The notes beneath the pieces were generated by a model that worked only from the letters and a program-made list of their open reading frames with translations, had not been told where the DNA came from and did no database searches. Positions 21,983 to 33,200 of a stretch of 64,000 bases of DNA are shown here, in pieces. Numbering within the stretch: position 1 is the stretch's first letter; each line of letters begins with the position of its first letter. A program made the position numbers and the translations under genes. This DNA is from Mortierella alpina (taxonomy: Eukaryota; Mortierellomycota; Mortierellomycetes; Mortierellales; Mortierellaceae): contig JANATF010000009.1 in the NCBI GenBank assembly GCA_029449245.1, positions 558,001-622,000 of the forward strand, written 5' to 3'.

Positions 21983-24826
21983 AAACAGGAAAGCTGTACC
22001 ATAGCTGTCAACCAATGCTAGTCTGAACCATATGAATGTGCAGGATATGTGGCCTGTTCTGAAGGTGACGAGAGCTTATAGGCAATGAGGTGAAGCGACC
22101 TCCTTCGCACGACAGTAGCAATGCATGCGGGGAGTGAAGCACGGAGTATTCAGATTTCAAGATCGGACTCATGTAATGGTGCCAATTCTCTTGGTCGAGT
22201 GCATTTTTGGCTTTGATGACTACATTCTGCAATGAAATATGGAATGAGTACCGACCGGCATCCAACAAGCACCGTACAGCAACACACTTCGGACTGATCG
22301 CTATCTTGCTCTGCACAGCAAACATGGGAATGGACTCAGGAAAAATGAACACAAACGTGCCACAGAGGAGTGTAAAAAGGGTTTTTTTTATTGTTCAAAT
22401 TTCAAACGCGCAACCGCGAACACAGCATCGACAGTACATGGAGTCTCTTCCCGATCAGATTTGACCTATATACATATCGATCCTGCTCTCTTCACGGCAT
22501 TGGCATTACATTACAGTTTTTGTTGTTTTTTGTTGTTGTTGCTGTTGTTGTGTTTAGCGCATATTCGCATAACTTGAGTTGCAACACTTTCCGTGTATGT
22601 GGCCCCGACCGTAGCTCACAGATGAATAAAGATAGAGAACAAGGGATGGAAAAGGAGCCTCGGTAAAGGGGATGGCTTTGAGGGCGTCATGCAATGCACC
22701 TGCAATGCACCTGCAAGATCTCTAGATTCAGTCATGGGACCAAAGCTGTCTTAACATGCATCGCCAGACAATAGGATGGATGCACAGAGCAGCGCGCGAA
22801 CAAAGACAGGCGCGGGGCCTTTCGGGAGTTATGTCACTTCAACGACTTTTGGTTAGGCCCGGTCTGCGTCGCAGCAAAAAATCTCGGGCACGGACTTCTG
22901 CCATAACAGTTGAAACGAAAGGCACAGGAGAGAGAGAAAGAGAGAGAGAGGGCCTATGTAAAGTCGGGCACATTCAGTTCTAGCTTGATGCGGATCGTCA
23001 GTCAAGAATCAGAACAGGATCTCCCGAGAGAATGTAACGGCCATTCTTGGCACGGCCTCGCTCCCTTCTGCCTTCTCATCTTTCGAAACCCTCGTCATTC
23101 TTTTTTTACCGCCTCTTAGGATCACGGTGATAACGGACGCCGGTTTCTTTTTTCTTTTCTTTTTTTTTTTTCGTACACATGTATTTCGCCGTCTCTGCTG
23201 GCTATTACTGGATTTTCAATATACTCCTCGTTCATACTATGGAGGGGTGCTATTTCTTCATATCGGAGCCGAGTGCTTGGGTGGGAATTAATTGCCTAGA
23301 GATATTGCCATGATATGGTTAGTTGCTGAGAGCATTCTTTTGACAGTCATTGGACTATACCTTGCAGAGTACCAAGCCGAGCACCTCAATATATACCTTG
23401 TACGCTGGGGGGGGGGTCCTGGTCCTGTTCTTGCCCTTGGTCCTTGGTCCTTTGTCTCAGGTCGTGCCCCTGGGTATGTGAAGAACAAAGTTGAGGTAAT
23501 ATGAATACTGGGCTCCGAAGAGGGTCATGATGGTGGAGCCCACAATAATAATAATATCTAAATGCCGTCATGCGGCCATGCGACACGCCTTCAAGGTGCA
23601 GGGATCGTACCTCAGCAAACAGAAAAAAAAACGTATATGACATTGGGCGAAGTGCCATCACAATATAAGTGAGAAATGCATCAGGTCGTGGCTCCCCCCT
23701 TGAGAAAATGAGATCCAAAGCGTGATCTCTCAATTGACATCTCCTTCGTCAACTACGAAGGAGACTTTCAGCCTCTGTTGTCTCTTTGTCGTTCTGCCGT
23801 TTTTCTTGTTTGCTCTCTTCTCCGCCAAGATTGTATGGATCGGCCTAGCTCCGGGGAATGGAAGAGTCACTCCAGCTTTCTCTCTTTGTGATCTCAAATT
23901 CGTTCATGCGACTGACTCTTGGTACTGTATGTTGGGCACCCCATACGCCCGTCATAGACAGCATATGGCAGCAGAACAGCTGAGATGCATATATGACGCT
24001 TTTGCTCGTTTTTGTCACTATGATCCGCACGCGTTTCTATATCCCCGAGACAGGATCAAGAGAGGTATGGATCTGGCACTCTTGCGCACTGTCGAGAAAA
24101 CACGTAATTGCCACACGGAGAGAGTAAGTGACCACACTGTTTTATTGCCCCGAAGTCCGTGGCCAAAGCGAGCACAGACAGGTGTGTCCAAAGCCTTTTT
24201 CTTTTCTTTTTTAAAAAAAAGAAAGCTACACAGGTGGGAAAGTTCTCTGGGTGATGGACCAATCAGTTGGTGCCTCTGTGCCACTACTCGAGAGAATTGC
24301 CGCCAGTTTCTGTCGATTCGTCTGCTGCTGAGCAGGCAAGCTGAAGGGACCAATTAGAGTGGCAGGTGCTTCTCTTCATGCAGGTTCAGTTCAAAGCCAG
24401 AGGCATTCTCTTGGACCATTGCCCGCATCATTACCATAAGAGTACTCGAAGACTCGAGAGACGCGTCAGTTGACATGAAAGAGTGTTTTGTGTACTTTGT
24501 CCTGCAGGCCATTCGGCAGCAACACCAGACACTCGAAAGCCTTGGCAATAATCCTTCATATTCATCCTTGATTCTCACCATGAGATTGCCACGCTAGAAA
24601 AAAAAAAAAGACCACTCCATCATTAGCTCGAACCCTTAAAGTCAGGATTGAGCAAGGGACGGACAGACCCTTTTTCACTGAACCCTTTTTCATATTCTCC
24701 TTCCGTGGTGCAGATCGTTGAGCAAACTTTTCCCTTTTTTTTCTTTTTCCTGCTGAAGTCAGCGACTTGCATCCCTCACACCACGTTAATTTATCGCATG
24801 CAAGAGGCTTGTGTGCCTCCTTCCTT

Positions 24827-24940
24827 GTGCCTACGAGCTGATCCTTGCAGCCCGTCCTTCCCTTTGTGCCTACTAGCTGATCCTTGCATCCTTCCTCCTC
24901 CCTTATGCCTACCAGCTGGTCCTCGTATCCCTTTTTGTGA
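24827..24940. repeat. 39-bp minisatellite, about three copies
   Basis: Three tandem imperfect units begin GTGCCTACGAGCTGATCC, GTGCCTACTAGCTGATCC and ATGCCTACCAGCTGGTCC, each followed by a C/T-rich half. A shorter partial unit precedes them. On the minus strand they read as a 13-residue repeat, but that frame has no other support as a gene. Confidence 0.8.
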
Positions 24941-25614
24941 TCCAAAATATTTTTCACACAGGCTCGAGTTATCCATCCCTGCTTGTATCGTCGTCAGCGC
25001 GTCTGGTCAACGTAATTCTAGACCATTTTGTGTTTTTGGCAAGGGGCCTGTCACTCATGGACGGGTGAACGACGGCCAACATGCAGCGAGCCCTTGCTTA
25101 ATGCCTGTCGTTCGGCGACAATGAAAATGTGCTACTTGCATTTTTTTTTTTGGACGGCATGGTGCGCGATAGCCGCGAAGCATGTTTTTACCATCTCTTC
25201 TCAGAATGAATTCATTTGTGGTGTGCCTCAGAGGTGTGCATACATCACGAAGAGACTATCGAGGGGGGACTTGCTGCAAAGCGTGTGGTTCATTGCAGAG
25301 GAAACAGCGCCCAAAGCTCTGAGACTGAATGCACTCTGAACTGACCGTTTGATCGTTGAGTAAGCTTTTGATGCTCCTTCAAGTCCTAGGCCTAGGCTCT
25401 GAGGGATTTCCTTCGACGCTCAAGCTCTAGCTTCAAGGCAGATAAGCCGAGTGCGGTGAGGTCGTCCGAGGTGAGGGGGCTACACAAGACGGAGAAGCTG
25501 CATACCATGATCATGACCGCTCGAGACCTGATGGATACGGTGGTGTCTTCTCATGTGCGCACGTCCAGTGTCTAAGGGTCGACTGCCATTCTACCCACTC
25601 CAATACAAACGCGA

Positions 25615-25629
25615 CCCCCCCCCCCCCCC
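25615..25629. repeat. Poly-C homopolymer (15 nt)
   Basis: An uninterrupted run of fifteen C in a non-coding interval; length errors in sequencing or assembly are likely here. Confidence 0.9.
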
Positions 25630-26393
25630 ACTATCCTATGAAAATAAAATCGCACTCAGGAACGAATGCTCGAAAGTCATTAGCAATGTTGAGCACCGAT
25701 TGCTGTTGATGACCATTGTGTGAATTCGAACGATTAGCTTTTGAAGGGTTTGGTCCAAGAGCATTTTCACTACGTCGATTGATATCGACAAGGCCATGTG
25801 GGCCAAGGAGATGGGATGTCCTATCATAGCCCCATGTGCACTATTGTTGTCGGTTGCGTTTCAACAGCATGGGCGTTTCGAAACTGCAAAAGCAGTGTGC
25901 CTGGTTCAAAAGCGGAATAGAATCCAAGGACTGTCCATCTGAACTCTGCAGACAAAGCTCTGCATTGCCTAATAGGGCGCTCAAAGGGCCTCCTTTTCAT
26001 TGTTTGGATGCGACCGTGGGCTATCGTGCGAGCCTGTGAGGCAGTGCTTTTGTTTCGAGATGAAGGACATAAAGGGCATAGACCTCCTGTGTCATCCTGA
26101 ACTCTAGGAGCCAAGGAACGCGAGCTACTACCGATGATTGCTGGACGCGATTCGGTGGATCACGCATCCCAGGAGAGTGAGTAGACCCTGGTTCCATCGA
26201 CTTGGGCTTGGTCATCACTGCATCCTGCTGTGGGGCAGGGTATCGCTGCTGTCCATTTATATCTCTCTGGCTCCACCACCTTTGCACGTTCGCTTCGTTG
26301 TTTTGTCCTTCTTTTCTTCAATCTTCAATCCTCCCTGCTACCTCTACCCCTACCGCGTCTCTGTCCTTACCCATACTCGTCTTGCCGATCAAA

Positions 26394-29300
26394 ATGCTAT
26401 ACTCTTCATCCCTGCACATTACCGTCATTGTTGTATCCACACTTTCATTCCTTCTCGTCGTACCTGTCTGGATGAATCTAAGAAAGAGCCGTCATCACCA
26501 CCATGCGCTCTCCTTCATGCTTGCTTGGGTCCTGCTCGGATCCATCCTCACGATCCTCAGCAAGATCATCTTGGAGCCAGAGACATTTCCCTTTGCGCTA
26601 TTCGACCCCTCATCATCATCATCTTTTTCTTCTTCAACGCCAGACATAAGCTCGTATTTCCCAGGCATCTCTGCCATTTCCAGAGACAACCCTACGACAG
26701 CACGAGAGGTGACCACTGCATCCAACTCGCACCCACGAAAGAAGGCGTCCCTAAGTAGCCATCCCCTCGCCATGTCGACCACCAACGACACGTTATTCTC
26801 ACTGCTCCCACATTCCCTGTCTGGATTCAGCACTTTGCAGATCACGGAGTTTATAACAATAGACTGGTCAGAGAGCGCACAGTCTATGCTGCCACTTCAA
26901 TTTTGTGTGCTCTCTGCACATCTCTTTGAGGTTGTCTGGCTTGGGATCTGTCTCGCACTGATGCAGTGGGGCTGGCGTCTGTATCGAACTACAGGCCGTG
27001 ACTCTGGAGTGTCAAGGAGTGGCGACGATCCGCCTGACAAGGCTCATCCAGGTTCCGAGTCAACTTCATGGCCTCTGGTGCGGGTGTTGTTTCTGGCACC
27101 GCTTGCGATAACTGTGGTGGCGATCCAAACTTGGCTGGAACAATGCATCCATTGTTTCCTGTGCTGCTGCTGTTGTTACCTTTTACGTCCAGGGAAGCGG
27201 GTCGCAGATCTGGAGTTGGGAGAGCAGGAGGAGGAGGAGGAGGAGGAGGAGGAGGAGGAGCAGCGGCAGGTAGACGCTAACGATTCTATGGGACGACAAC
27301 GCCAACTCGAGATGGACGAGCGGTCTTGCTCTTCGACATCAGACTCAGAGGATATCTGCGGTGTCTCTGAAGGTGGAGCTGGATCTACACACGGTCTCGC
27401 AGCAAACGCATACTCTGTCACCTCGGATCATCCGACACGAAAGACTCTTGGCGCCTTTTTCAGAACGAGTCGCCTCGATAAGCAACATACCCGGGATGGG
27501 CGCTACAATACCTCCGAGTACAGGGCCAGCCCTTTCAAAAAAGTTTCGCAGATCAGTCAGCGTTGGGATCCATGCACTCGTTTCGAGACGATTGCTCAAG
27601 ATGTTGTTGTGTGCTTTGGACTACCCTCCATGGCTTTCCTGCCGCTTTTCTTTGTCAGCGCTGAGGCTCGTTCTTACGAGGTGCAGCCATGGTGGGGTGG
27701 CTGCCGCATCTCTTCCATCTCTGGCCACAGCGACGATGGGGCTCGCCTGCTTGCAGTTCAGGTGCTGATCACAGCCCTGACGCTCTCGGGCTTTCTCTTG
27801 ACCTGTAAGTTAATGCGGAGACACACCCCCTCGCACAGAGTCTCAGGTTGTAATACATCTGTTTTTTCACACCTCTGGACTTTAGGCTTTGCGATCCAGA
27901 GCTTCAGACAGCGCGGCCGTTTGGACAACACTTTTAAGCTTGCTGATCTGACTTGTCCTTCGTCCAAAGTCCCCCGCGAGTGCAGGTCTACGAGAACCAT
28001 CGGGCGACATCTGGCCCTGTGCCTCTGCCTCAGCGGCGTACTTTTGCTTTCGCATATCGTTCATCTGGCATTGACTGTGTACGAGTTCCACACTACGGCC
28101 ATGCAACAGTCAGCTCCAACGACGAGGGACAGCAGCTTCAGTGTAGGAGTTCGGCCACCTTTGTTTCGACTTGCAGATCACGACCACGGGATGTTTGATG
28201 TCCCGATCTTTTTCTGCCTTGTGGTGGTGTCGTTCCTGGTGTTGCTGTGGACGCAGTTGGTGGAGTGTGTGAAAGCGGCCTTTTTTAGGTGTTTTCCTTC
28301 CTCTGCGAAGGATCTTCAGGCGATGGATGATGTTGATGATCATGCAGAGAACTTGGTTCGACGGTCGTTCAACTCGCCAGCGACGATCCCTAAGCAACAA
28401 CATGTCAGGACGGCGGCAGACGCCAGGAGATCAGAGTCCAGACATGATGGGGGTCTTGGTGCAGCGGGAGCTTCGTTCAGTGACCAAAGAGAAGTGGTAC
28501 AAAGTGTTGACAGTGAGAGGGATCCGTTGGAATCGACCACACTGGGTGCAGCAGGAGACGGCAGTACCTGTGGATCATCACCAGGGTGAGTTTAATTTTT
28601 TTTTTGTTTTTTTTTTGGGTCATGGCACCACCCTGCTTACATTCGCCGCTTATGTCCAACTCCAACAAAATGCCAGAAGCACTCCTCTCTTGCCAATCTC
28701 AAAGGCCTTCATCCAGGAGAGAATCGAACAGTCCAGTCGTAACACCTCGTGGCCAGTTTCGTTAGTCGCGCAGGATGGCGGTTGCCTGACCAAGGCTGCA
28801 CGGGGCGGCAAGATGATGGGACAGTATCTGCAGCAATCTCGGAGAACGGCATCGCAGACAGACGTGGGCTTGGGAATGTCGCCGCTGCTCCCCGCTGCAC
28901 CTTTCCCGACATGGTCAGCCGGGAGCCACTCTTATGGATCACCCCTTCAAGGTGTGCCGTTGGGCGTGCCGAGGATTATAGTGAACGGCACAGAGTATGA
29001 CCGAGTCTTGGAGCAACTCGTCAAGAAGACGCTGGTGGATCAGGGAGACGGCTGCAATGAGCTTGCAGGTGGTGATGATGACGAGGGGGAAGAGGAGTAT
29101 GGGATAGAGACGATGTGCCCTGTGTCCCTCGAGGGGCTCGTCTACGATGATGTTGACGATGTGATTGCAGGCTGCGAGAGAGGTGAGCGGGCGATGGAGA
29201 TGGCTCTAGCAGACAGCAGCGAGATACGCGGTATTGACATTGGCTCGTTGTCGTCCGTGATTCACCCGTCTTCTGGATGCAGCCAACGCAATGAAGGCGG

Positions 29301-29493
29301 TGAGATGGACAAGACGCCTTTTCACACGCGTCTCCCGGGAGGTCGGCCATCCTCAGACAAGAGCATGATCGGCAGCAATAGCAACATCGGCTATGTGGGG
29401 GCAAGGGCGGATCCTGCTGTGGCCAGAGATCTACCCCTGCCGCCTGCCCCCAAGGCAGCCCCACCGACAGTACCACACGGTCCTGGCCCTTGA
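26394..29493 (+). CDS. Multi-pass receptor-like protein resembling STE3-type pheromone GPCR
   Basis: Exons 26394-28585 and 28677-29493 join in phase across a GTGAGT...CAG intron. A further 81-nt intron at 27805-27885 (GTAAGT, pyrimidine tract, TTTAG) is very likely and keeps frame whether spliced or not, giving 975 or 1,002 residues. Hydrophobic segments begin at about residue 8 (ITVIVVSTLSFLLVVPVW). STE3-like marks are the WRLYR end of the third segment and an AQDVVVCFGLPSMAFLP helix followed by RSYEV...GGC, as in the fourth helix and following loop of Ste3 receptors. Unusual are a Cys-rich hydrophobic segment and a Glu run between helices 3 and 4, and a tail of over 300 residues after the last helix. 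Family assignment rests on these patterns only; ligand and coupling are unknown. An in-frame upstream ATG at 26202 is less likely because it lies before the TATA-like element. Confidence 0.55.
27225..27262 (+). repeat. (GAG)n poly-glutamate tract
   Basis: A GAG/GGA repeat encodes eleven Glu within a predicted cytoplasmic loop of the GPCR-like protein; likely length-polymorphic. Confidence 0.85.
27805..27885 (+). other. In-frame 81-nt candidate intron
   Basis: It begins GTAAGT after ACC-T, has a T/C-rich tract and ends CTTTAG. It contains no stop codon in frame. Splicing links FLLTC to FAIQSFRQR, shortening the loop after a membrane helix by 27 residues; retention keeps the protein open. Confidence 0.65.
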
Positions 29494-29926
29494 GAGAAAT
29501 AGGACTTGATTTGTTCCATGACCTATAAAAAAAGAGAGAGAACGAGAGAGAGTGTGTGTGGGAGAGAGTGAGAGAGAGAGAAAGGATGCCCTGGCATGAG
29601 TGAATAGCTGAAGATCAGGGACAAAGGACAAGGCGCTGTTGCACCTTGTCTTGTCCACAGACCACAGACCACAGACGTGCTGGCCGCAAGAGTGGTGTGA
29701 TACAGTATACGCAGGATAGCAAGCACCTGCAGCAATGCAGTATGACAGACAGCCAGAGACAGAGAGGAGGGTGCGCAGGGCGGTCACTCGACGCTCCGCT
29801 CTTTTGCAATCAACAGCAAGGTCGCGCCAGTGGTACCCAGTTGTCTCTTGTTGTGTCCCACTGCCATCGCATCTTTTCTTTTCTTTCTCGTCCTCTTCTG
29901 TCGTCTGCATCCACGCTACAGCATCC

Positions 29927-30002
29927 TCTCTCTCTCTCTCTCTCTCTCTTTCGCCATCTCTCTCAGTCTCTCTCAGTCTCTCTCAGTCTCTCTCTCTCAC
30001 TC
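29927..30002 (+). repeat. CT-rich microsatellite with CTCTCTCAGT units
   Basis: A (CT)n run followed by three copies of a 10-bp CTCTCTCAGT unit and a further CT run, in the presumed promoter of the SAPS gene. Confidence 0.85.
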
Positions 30003-30072
30003 TCTGTCCCTTTATATTTGCTCACTCACTGCCACGCACACTCGCATCCTCACGCATCTCTTCCTGCCCTGG

Positions 30073-30123
30073 CATCCACGCCCTCACTCCATCCACGCCC
30101 TCACTCCATCCACGCCCTCACTC
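30073..30123 (+). repeat. Three perfect 17-bp tandem repeats
   Basis: The unit CATCCACGCCCTCACTC is repeated three times without mismatch, followed by a partial copy, about 90 bp before the SAPS start codon. It falls in the likely 5' UTR. Confidence 0.9.
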
Positions 30124-30213
30124 CATCCACCCTCCCACCTACGCACGCACGCACGCACGCCCGACAACAACGCAACCCCACGCTGTCCCCACATCCACCT
30201 CACAGCCCACACC

Positions 30214-33200
30214 ATGTACTGGCGATTCGGACACCAGAACGCATCCGTCATCGACCACCTGCTCGAGAGCGGAAACATCTCGCTCGAGGAGCTGCTCGAG
30301 CAGGATGATCTCATCCAGGAATGCAAAGCACAGAACCCGCGACTCATCGAATAGTAAGTACATCCATCATCTCAATGCAGCAATCTCTTTGCGATCTCAT
30401 TCGCAATCTCATTGGCAATCTCATGGGCAATCTCTTTGCAATCTCATGCTTCTCATTCATTCGCTTCAGACAAAACGCGCCTTTTCTCTCTTCCTCTCTC
30501 GCTGTCTCTTACCACGCGATAAGCTCATTCGACATCAATCGTCTCAGGACTTGATGTCAAAGAATGACGTGTTGATAAAACAACATCGGCAGCACATCAA
30601 TCTCTCGTTGACATCTCTTTGCATTCACCAAGGCTCTCTTGCTAATATCCTCTGTTGCATTCTTCTTTCTCTCTCTTTCTCTCACTCTCTCCTCTTTTAT
30701 CTCTTTCCTTGGTCTCCCTTTCCTCGCTTACCGTGGCGACCCAACAGCTTGCGTGACCCGGCCGTTCTCCAGCAGCTGCTGAGTTATATCACGAGCGATG
30801 AGCTGGAAGACCGTGCACGGTTCAAGTAAGTTGTCTCCTCTCTTCCATACTCAAGGAACAAGCGCACGCAGGACGAAACCCCATCACGAGATAAAAACAA
30901 AGACGACGCACGAAATTTGCTCGCCCGATACATACGGGAGACAACATATCAGGAAAAAACACGAAAAAAAAAGGCTTTTGCACCCTCGGGACATGCTTTT
31001 AGCGCGACACTCTCTTGAATGCCAGGATATGAATAGAGGCTGGACACAGGGGCAAGATTCTTCTCATCGGGATGGGTGCCATGGCCACCCACTGGAAAAC
31101 AGCAGGCGATCAAAACACAGTGCACCGTAGCGGACTCGGCAGGGCGATCGCAAACTCGAGTGTATTTACCAGCGACAAGAAGGACAAGAAAAAAGGAGGG
31201 GTGGACTTTTTTTTTGACGGGGAACGGGAAAAGCGCTTCCCTCTCTCCTCAACTTCCCGCGTCGAAAGGCGTGTCGGAATCATTCAGCTGCACACTTTGG
31301 CACCGTGGACGCAGCGATCCCCAGCTGACTCTCTTGTGCCTCTCTGACTGCATAGATATCCGTTCATTGCTTGCGAGGTCATTGCTTGCGAAGTATGGGG
31401 CATCTTCGAGTCGGCACTGTCAAACATTGATATGCTGGTCATGTTTTGGGAGTTCCTGGATCGGCCCCCTCCTCTGAATCCAGTGCAGGCCAGCTACTTT
31501 GCAAAAGTCATTGGCGTCTTTCTGATGAAAAAGACAAGCGAGGTATGGACCCTCATCTCACGGCACAGACAAAACAGATGGCGGTTTTGTGTTCCAGAGA
31601 GTGTTGCGCATGCAGGATAATCTTGGACTGATATTAGCCTATTCCGCTCCAATAGATGATGCATTTCATAAGATCTCAACCCGAGGTGGTGCCAAAGCTG
31701 CTGCTACACATGTCCACGTCATCCATAATGGATCTACTACTCAAGATCATCAGCATGGAGGAATCACCCGAGGGCAAAGGAACGGTCCAGGTGAGGCATC
31801 AACGACCTGGAGTGTTTAATTGAGCAGCCTCGGTTGCTCAAAGATTGAGAGCACTGCATTGTCATTTTGTTTAAACAACAGGGCGCGCGACAAGCCGACT
31901 AGCCTGAAAAAAAAACTCCACCAAATGCTCACCCTTTCGTTTTCTCATCCATCTTTTGATTAGTGGCTAAGCGAGCAAGGGTTGATGCCATGGCTTGTGA
32001 ACCGCCTGGACCCCAACTTTGATGCAGAGGTACGACTCCTGGGTACATTGCTAGCTTTGCGCTGCGTCAGAGATAGATCGCTTATATCTGTTTGTTTGTT
32101 GACTTTTAGGTGCACTCTATCGCATCACAAGTTTTGCTCGACATCATCGCCATCTCGCAGTCTTCGCACCCGGAACAACCGTCCATCGGCACAAACATGT
32201 TAATTGAGGAGCTCAAGAGCGAAGTCATTGTTTCCCAGCTAGTGACCTTCATGTTGGACAGAGATGCTCCCTATTCCTCCTCCACCCTGATCAACGGTGT
32301 CACCATCTTTATCGAGCTCATCCGAAGGAACAACAGGTATGACTTAGGGCGCTTCTTTGTCTTGGTGCTTGAGCGCTGTCAAAAGGACCGTGAAAAGCAA
32401 AACTAAAAGGGGCCCACTTCGTCTCCCTGCACTCTATAGCGACTATGATGTCGAGCCCCTCCCTCCCAACGCAGAGCCACCTCGCGAGCCAGTCGACTTG
32501 AGCGACCTCCTCAAGGTCTTGGCATCAAGGATTGAGGACTTTAAGGATCTTCTCATCGTGCCACGATCAGTGGTAGGTCGCCTCTGCTTTGTTTTGGCGA
32601 CAAAGAGTTCTTTTGCACGTTGTGCTTTAATCGCTGATGGACTATTCCTACTCTTTTTGTTCGTTTTTGTCTAGACGGGCCCAATTGAAACGTCGATCGG
32701 AAGGCAAACACCACTCGGGTTTGAACGACTCAAGATTTGCGAGATGTTTGCTGAGCTTCTTCATTGCTCCAACATGGCCGTCTTGAACTCGAGACCCATT
32801 ATTACGATATCTCCGGATGGAACTGTGCGGATACCCACGGTCTCGCTCGATTGTGCATTTAACCAGCACCGCCATCAGCTATCAAGAGCAACCTCAGCAT
32901 CCACCGTTTTGAATGCCAATGGAGCGTCCTACAAAGAGGAGACTACTGGAAGCTCTAAAAACGAACGGGAACCAGCTCAGGACGACAAAAATGATACCAA
33001 GAAGGCCAGCTCGACCACGACGTCCACGAATGACGACAAGGAGAACGGGAACGTCGAGCCGAAAGGACCTGGAAAGGACAATACGACGCTTCCTGTTGAT
33101 GACCAGGCTACACCAAAAGCATCGCCCTCACTGGGTCCTGTCATCAGTTCGTCGATCCTGACGAGCGCAACGATCGTGGCATTGGCTTCAGCCAATGTGA

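Larger units (their letters stand above)
21529..26393. other. Gene-poor interval rich in simple repeats
   Basis: About 4.9 kb without a recognisable gene. A 211-codon open frame at 23722-24357 lacks domains and is probably chance. The interval holds a GA-rich microsatellite (about 22925-22952), a run of ten G (23407-23416), a 39-bp minisatellite (about 24827-24940), a run of fifteen C (25615-25629) and several A/T runs. The right end carries a pyrimidine-rich leader with TTTATAT near 26257 that probably serves the GPCR-like gene. Confidence 0.45.
29494..30213. other. Intergenic region and 5' leader of the SAPS gene
   Basis: After the GPCR-like stop lies a TATAAAAA run (about 29523) and a GA-rich stretch. 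From about 29927 the sequence is a dense CT microsatellite (three CTCTCTCAGT units), then TTTATATTT near 30010, then the 17-bp repeats and a CACGCACG run up to the ATG at 30214. This is probably the promoter and leader of the SAPS gene. Confidence 0.5.

Noticed and set aside
23722-24357. 211-codon open frame on the plus strand
   Set aside because: No recognisable domain, odd composition and no splice continuation; judged to be a chance frame.
24562-24957. Minus-strand frame with a repeated KDQLVGT motif
   Set aside because: The repeat is the 39-bp minisatellite read in one frame; the rest of the frame runs into homopolymer-coded Lys and Phe runs and has no gene-like context.
31356-31395. 15-bp direct repeat encoding IACEV twice in the SAPS protein
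   Set aside because: Spacing fits the normal family sequence around the KYP...CE..W motif, so it is not an insertion; the DNA similarity is probably chance.
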